A DNA stretch of 64,000 nucleotides from an uncultured Oscillospiraceae bacterium (GTDB lineage: Bacteria > Bacillota > Clostridia > Oscillospirales > Oscillospiraceae). The position numbers were made by a program, and so were the translations under genes. The DNA lies in the NCBI GenBank assembly GCA_910578735.1, contig CAJTSQ010000003.1, forward strand, positions 53,070-117,069. Direction: 5' to 3'. Numbering within the stretch: the first letter of the stretch is position 1; each line of letters opens with the position of its first letter. The notes below the pieces were generated by a model, which saw only the letters and a program-made list of their open reading frames with translations, had not been told where the DNA came from and did not search any database. Positions 60,843 through 64,000 of the stretch are shown one piece after another.

Positions 60843-63515
60843 GTGTCAGAACTATATAACGATCATAACTCCCTCTACGAGGACAGCGACTACCCCTCCC
60901 GCCGTCAGGCGCCCAGCCGGACCCGGTCCTCCGACCGGTCAGACAGACCCTCACGAAAGCGGAGAAAAAAGCGGGGCGGCATTGGCCGGGCTGTGGGCAT
61001 CTTCTTCAAGGTGCTGGGCACCCTGATCCTGATTGGGCTGTGTACCGGCGCGCTGATGGCCTGTTTTGCGGCGGTGTATATCAACGAGGTCATCGTCCCC
61101 ATCGCGGACCTGAGCTGGGACGATTTCACTTTGGGCGAAAACAGCGTGATGTACTACCAGGACAAGACCACCGGGGAGTATAAGGAGATGACCACCCTGC
61201 TCAACGTGACCAGCACCATCTGGGTGGACTACGAGGAGATGCCTGAAGACCTGATTAACGCCACAGTAGCCATCGAGGACAAGCGCTTCTGGACTCACCC
61301 CGGGGTAGACTGGAGGGGCACGGCCAAGGCGGTGCTGCGGATGTTTACCGGCGGCGAAATCTCCGGCGGCTCCACCATCACCCAGCAGCTCATTAAAAAC
61401 GAGACCCAGTACAACGAGACCACAGTAAAGCGAAAGGTCACCGAAATTGTCCGGGCCCTGCGTTTCACCCAGAAGAATTCAAAGCAGGACACCCTGGAGC
61501 GGTATCTGAATATCATCCCCCTGGGTTCCGGCTGCAAGGGGGTGGGGGCCGCCGCGCTGGAGTATTTCGGCAAGCCGGTGTCAGAGCTCACTCTGGCCGA
61601 GTGTGCCAGCCTGGTGGGCATCACCAACAACCCCTCTAAATACGGGCCCTACTCCTTCAACCGCTCCAAGGGCTTCAACACAGAGGAGATATGGGACGCC
61701 CGGCAGTGGAACAAGTACCGCCAGGAGGTTATCCTGTGGCAGATGCTGGAGCAGGAGAAGATCACCCGGGCGGAGTACGACGAGGCCGTGGCCCAGGAGC
61801 TGAAATTTGTCCGGGCCGAGGGGGAGGCCGCCGCCACCGAGATTTACACTTGGTATGAGGAGACCGTGATCTCCGATGTGCGTCAGGCCCTCCAGGAGAA
61901 ATTCGGCTGGTCAGACGAGCGTACGGACCAGATCATGCAGAGCGGCGGTTTGCGCATCTACACCTGCTACGATCCGGAGGCCCAGGCCATCGCGGAGGAG
62001 ATATATACCGACCGGGCCAACCTGAACTACACCTCCAAGGACGGCCAGCAGATGCAGTCGGCCATCTGCGTTATCAACAACGAGACGGGGGATGTGGCCG
62101 CCATTGTGGGCCAGTTTGGAGACAAGACGGTGAACCGGGGCAGCAACTACGCCAACGCCGGCCACCGGCAGCCCGGCTCCGCCTTCAAGCCCCTGGCCGT
62201 CTACTCCGCGGCCCTGGATATGGGCAAGATCAACCCCTACACCGTGCTGGACGACTACCCCTACCGGGTCAACGGCGGCAAGGCCTGGCCCCTGAACTCC
62301 GGCACGGCCCGCTACCGGGGCCTGATGCCGGTGTTCGAGGCGCTGAAGCGGTCTCTGAACACGGTGGCCGTGCGCATTATGAACGACTATATCAGTCCGG
62401 AGGAGAGCTTTAAATTTGTCGAGGAGCGGTATCACATCGACCTGGAAGCGGGCCGGATGATTAACGACAAGTGGTTTACCGACATCACCGAGTCGCTGGC
62501 CATGGGCGGCCTGACCCACGGCACCAACGTCCGTGACATGGCCGAGGCCTTTGCCACCTTCCCCAACGGCGGGATGTACACCCCCTCCCGCACCTTCACC
62601 AAGGTGACCCAGCTGGTCAACGGCCAGGAGACCACCCTGCTGGAGAACAACCTGACATCGGAGCCCGCCATCAAAGCCACCACAGCCTATTATATGAACA
62701 CCATGCTCCAGGGCGTGTTTGAAGAGGGCGGCACCGGCGCCCGGCAGGGAGGCATCAAGGGCCAGCACGCCGCCGGCAAGACGGGCACCACCAGCGAGAA
62801 CTTCGACCGCTGGTTCGTGGGCTACACCCCCTACTACACCGCCGCCGTCTGGACCGGCTACGACCGCAACACCAAGATCAAGGCGGACAACAACCCCGCC
62901 CTGGCCCTGTGGAAGCAGGTGATGACCAAGCTCCACGAGGGCCTGCCCGACAAGGGCTACGAGTGCCCCAGTGAAATGCGCACCCTCACCTATTGCCGGG
63001 ACAGCGGTCTGCTGGCCACCGAGTACTGCGCCATGGACCCCCGGGGCAGCCGGGTGGCCAAGGGCCTCGTCTTCCCGGAGGACTACCCCGAGAGTATCAT
63101 CTGTACCGCCCACACGGCAGAGAGCGTGGTCACCGTCTGCCTGGACAGCCCAGTGCTCAAAGCGGACGGGTCCCCCACTGGCCTGTACCACCTGGCGGGG
63201 GAGTTCTGCCCGGAGGAGCGGCAGAAGCAGATCTGTTACCCAGACTATGAGCGGGAGCAGGTCGGCAGCGCTTCGGCGGATGACGCGGCCTGGCGGTATG
63301 AGACGGCCTCGGGCCATGGGAGCTGCACCGTCCACACAGAGGCGCCTGTGACAGAGCCTGACCCCAATGACCCGGGCAACACGCAGGACCCCAATATTCC
63401 CTTTTTCCCCCAGGACCCCAACAACCCGGGCACGACGACCCCCGACCCCAACATCCCCAGCATACCGGAGGTCCCCGTCACGCCGCTCCCGCCCATGGAG
63501 GGCATGGTGGGCTAG
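60843..63515 (+). CDS. Class A penicillin-binding protein (transglycosylase/transpeptidase)
   Basis: The 890-residue protein has a basic cytosolic tail, a membrane anchor (about 52-78), a GT51 transglycosylase domain (TVAIEDKRFWTHPGVDWRGT, GGSTITQQLIKNETQ) and a transpeptidase domain with the SxxK serine in RQPGSAFKPLAVYS and the KTGTT motif. The last 60 residues are Pro/Asn/Asp repeats (DPNDPGNTQDPN), a wall-spanning type tail that resembles the repeat tail of the transglutaminase at the left end of the window. It builds and cross-links peptidoglycan. The start is GTG 60843 after GGAGGTAATAAC. Confidence 0.95.
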   Translation: MSELYNDHNSLYEDSDYPSRRQAPSRTRSSDRSDRPSRKRRKKRGGIGRAVGIFFKVLGTLILIGLCTGALMACFAAVYINEVIVPIADLSWDDFTLGENSVMYYQDKTTGEYKEMTTLLNVTSTIWVDYEEMPEDLINATVAIEDKRFWTHPGVDWRGTAKAVLRMFTGGEISGGSTITQQLIKNETQYNETTVKRKVTEIVRALRFTQKNSKQDTLERYLNIIPLGSGCKGVGAAALEYFGKPVSELTLAECASLVGITNNPSKYGPYSFNRSKGFNTEEIWDARQWNKYRQEVILWQMLEQEKITRAEYDEAVAQELKFVRAEGEAAATEIYTWYEETVISDVRQALQEKFGWSDERTDQIMQSGGLRIYTCYDPEAQAIAEEIYTDRANLNYTSKDGQQMQSAICVINNETGDVAAIVGQFGDKTVNRGSNYANAGHRQPGSAFKPLAVYSAALDMGKINPYTVLDDYPYRVNGGKAWPLNSGTARYRGLMPVFEALKRSLNTVAVRIMNDYISPEESFKFVEERYHIDLEAGRMINDKWFTDITESLAMGGLTHGTNVRDMAEAFATFPNGGMYTPSRTFTKVTQLVNGQETTLLENNLTSEPAIKATTAYYMNTMLQGVFEEGGTGARQGGIKGQHAAGKTGTTSENFDRWFVGYTPYYTAAVWTGYDRNTKIKADNNPALALWKQVMTKLHEGLPDKGYECPSEMRTLTYCRDSGLLATEYCAMDPRGSRVAKGLVFPEDYPESIICTAHTAESVVTVCLDSPVLKADGSPTGLYHLAGEFCPEERQKQICYPDYEREQVGSASADDAAWRYETASGHGSCTVHTEAPVTEPDPNDPGNTQDPNIPFFPQDPNNPGTTTPDPNIPSIPEVPVTPLPPMEGMVG

Positions 63516-63528
63516 AAAAATTGGGCCC

Positions 63529-63564
63529 CAGCGCCGCAGATTACAGGTCTGCGGCGCTGTTTTT
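63529..63564 (+). terminator. Terminator of the PBP gene
   Basis: CAGCGCCGCAGA (63529-63540) and TCTGCGGCGCTG (63548-63559) are followed by TTTTTG. Confidence 0.9.
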
Positions 63565-63642
63565 GCCGCAAAATGGTGAAAATGACGAATTATCTCCGCT
63601 TTTCCCGGGGAAAGTTCCATAAACTCCACAGCGGTTTTTTGG

Positions 63643-63671
63643 TTGCGACTTGGGGGCTTGTGTGCTAAAAT
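63643..63671 (+). promoter_or_regulatory. Promoter of the ACT-domain gene
   Basis: TTGCGA (63643-63648) and TAAAAT (63666-63671) are 17 bp apart, 68 bases before the ATG. Confidence 0.65.
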
Positions 63672-63738
63672 GGAGCACACGTAAAAACAAATGACCACGC
63701 AACGCGGACAATGCTTCTGTATAGACTGGAGGGATGGT

Positions 63739-64000
63739 ATGAGCGGCGCGGCGAGGTATTTTATTGTGGAGGCCCAGGCCATGCCCGAGATTTTCCGGAA
63801 AGTGGCCGAGGCCAAGCGTCTGCTGGAGACAGGGGAGGCAAAGACGGTGAACGCTGCGGCCCAGGCGGTGAGCATCAGCCGCAGCGCCTTTTACAAGTAC
63901 AAAGACGCAGTGCGGCCCTTCAACGATATGCTCCACGGCCGCATCGTCACCTTTCAGGTGATGCTGAAGGACGAGCCGGGCATCCTGTCCAGCGCACTCA
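63739..64000 (+). CDS. ACT domain protein, PheB/UPF0735 type (3' end outside window)
   Basis: The 87 visible residues have a helix-turn-helix-like segment (AKTVNAAAQAVSISRSAFYK) and the start of an ACT domain (RIVTFQVMLKDEPGILSSAL). This is the layout of PheB/UPF0735 proteins, which probably sense an amino acid such as phenylalanine. GGAGGGATGGT precedes the ATG at 63739. In this group a homoserine dehydrogenase often follows, but that lies beyond the window. The end of the gene is not seen. Confidence 0.85.
   Translation, partial: MSGAARYFIVEAQAMPEIFRKVAEAKRLLETGEAKTVNAAAQAVSISRSAFYKYKDAVRPFNDMLHGRIVTFQVMLKDEPGILSSAL

Overview
The window looks like chromosome of a high-GC, Gram-positive anaerobe of the gut Clostridia, most likely Oscillospiraceae (Flavonifractor/Lawsonibacter-like). 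The support is a pyruvate phosphate dikinase, an S-box (SAM-I) riboswitch before metK, strong GGAGG ribosome-binding sites, sigma-A promoters with 17-bp spacers, an SLH-domain protease, DUF1292/DUF1294 proteins and codon use rich in C and G. Most housekeeping genes are intact and carry readable promoters and terminators.

Layout. 1-8.1 kb: the end of a repeat-tailed transglutaminase lipoprotein, then a mannitol locus (mtlD divergent from a DeoR-type regulator, its own HPr and Enzyme I, and a full-length mannitol EIICBA). 8.1-9.5 kb: a small regulator/unknown pair sharing a divergent promoter with four AGCTNNNAGCT boxes, a YigZ protein and tRNA-Ser(CGA). 9.5-10.7 kb: a gene graveyard beside the tRNA (integrase, IS256-type transposase and hydrolase remnants). 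10.7-13.6 kb: two small proteins and a LytTR two-component system. 13.8-20.8 kb: a heavily decayed alpha-galactoside uptake region, with truncated TetR, hydrolase and AraC genes, an EFR1 ferredoxin-flavodoxin protein joined to new sequence, an in-frame permease/GH36 alpha-galactosidase chimera, a permease with an internal deletion and a frameshifted binding protein. 21.2-33.2 kb: tsf-rpsB, two CobW-type GTPases, an S41/SLH protease, purA, ppdK, a DUF1294 protein and a voltage-gated-type K+ channel.

The most interesting part is 33.5-55.8 kb, a 22-kb defence locus made of two convergent operons. The leftward operon is dndC-dndD-dndE-dndA, the machinery that puts phosphorothioate sulfur into the DNA backbone. 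The rightward operon would normally be DndFGH, PbeABCD or Ssp-type restriction genes. Here it is eight tightly coupled genes: a NERD-nuclease/UvrD helicase, an AddB-like protein with four iron-sulfur-type cysteines, a SNF2/RapA-like helicase, a RecQ-like helicase, a small unknown, a 1031-residue P-loop ATPase, a helical unknown and a HARE-HTH/Mrr endonuclease. The helicase-helicase-unknown-ATPase run resembles, in order and type, the DpdE-F-G-H restriction arm of the 7-deazaguanine (Dpd) systems, but no Dpd modification gene is present. I infer a phosphorothioate-dependent restriction system using a Dpd-like effector arm.

55.9-64 kb returns to housekeeping: SAM riboswitch-metK, deoC, a PrsA-type foldase, a candidate 6S-like RNA, DUF1292, a class A penicillin-binding protein, and the start of an ACT-domain (PheB-type) gene cut by the window end.
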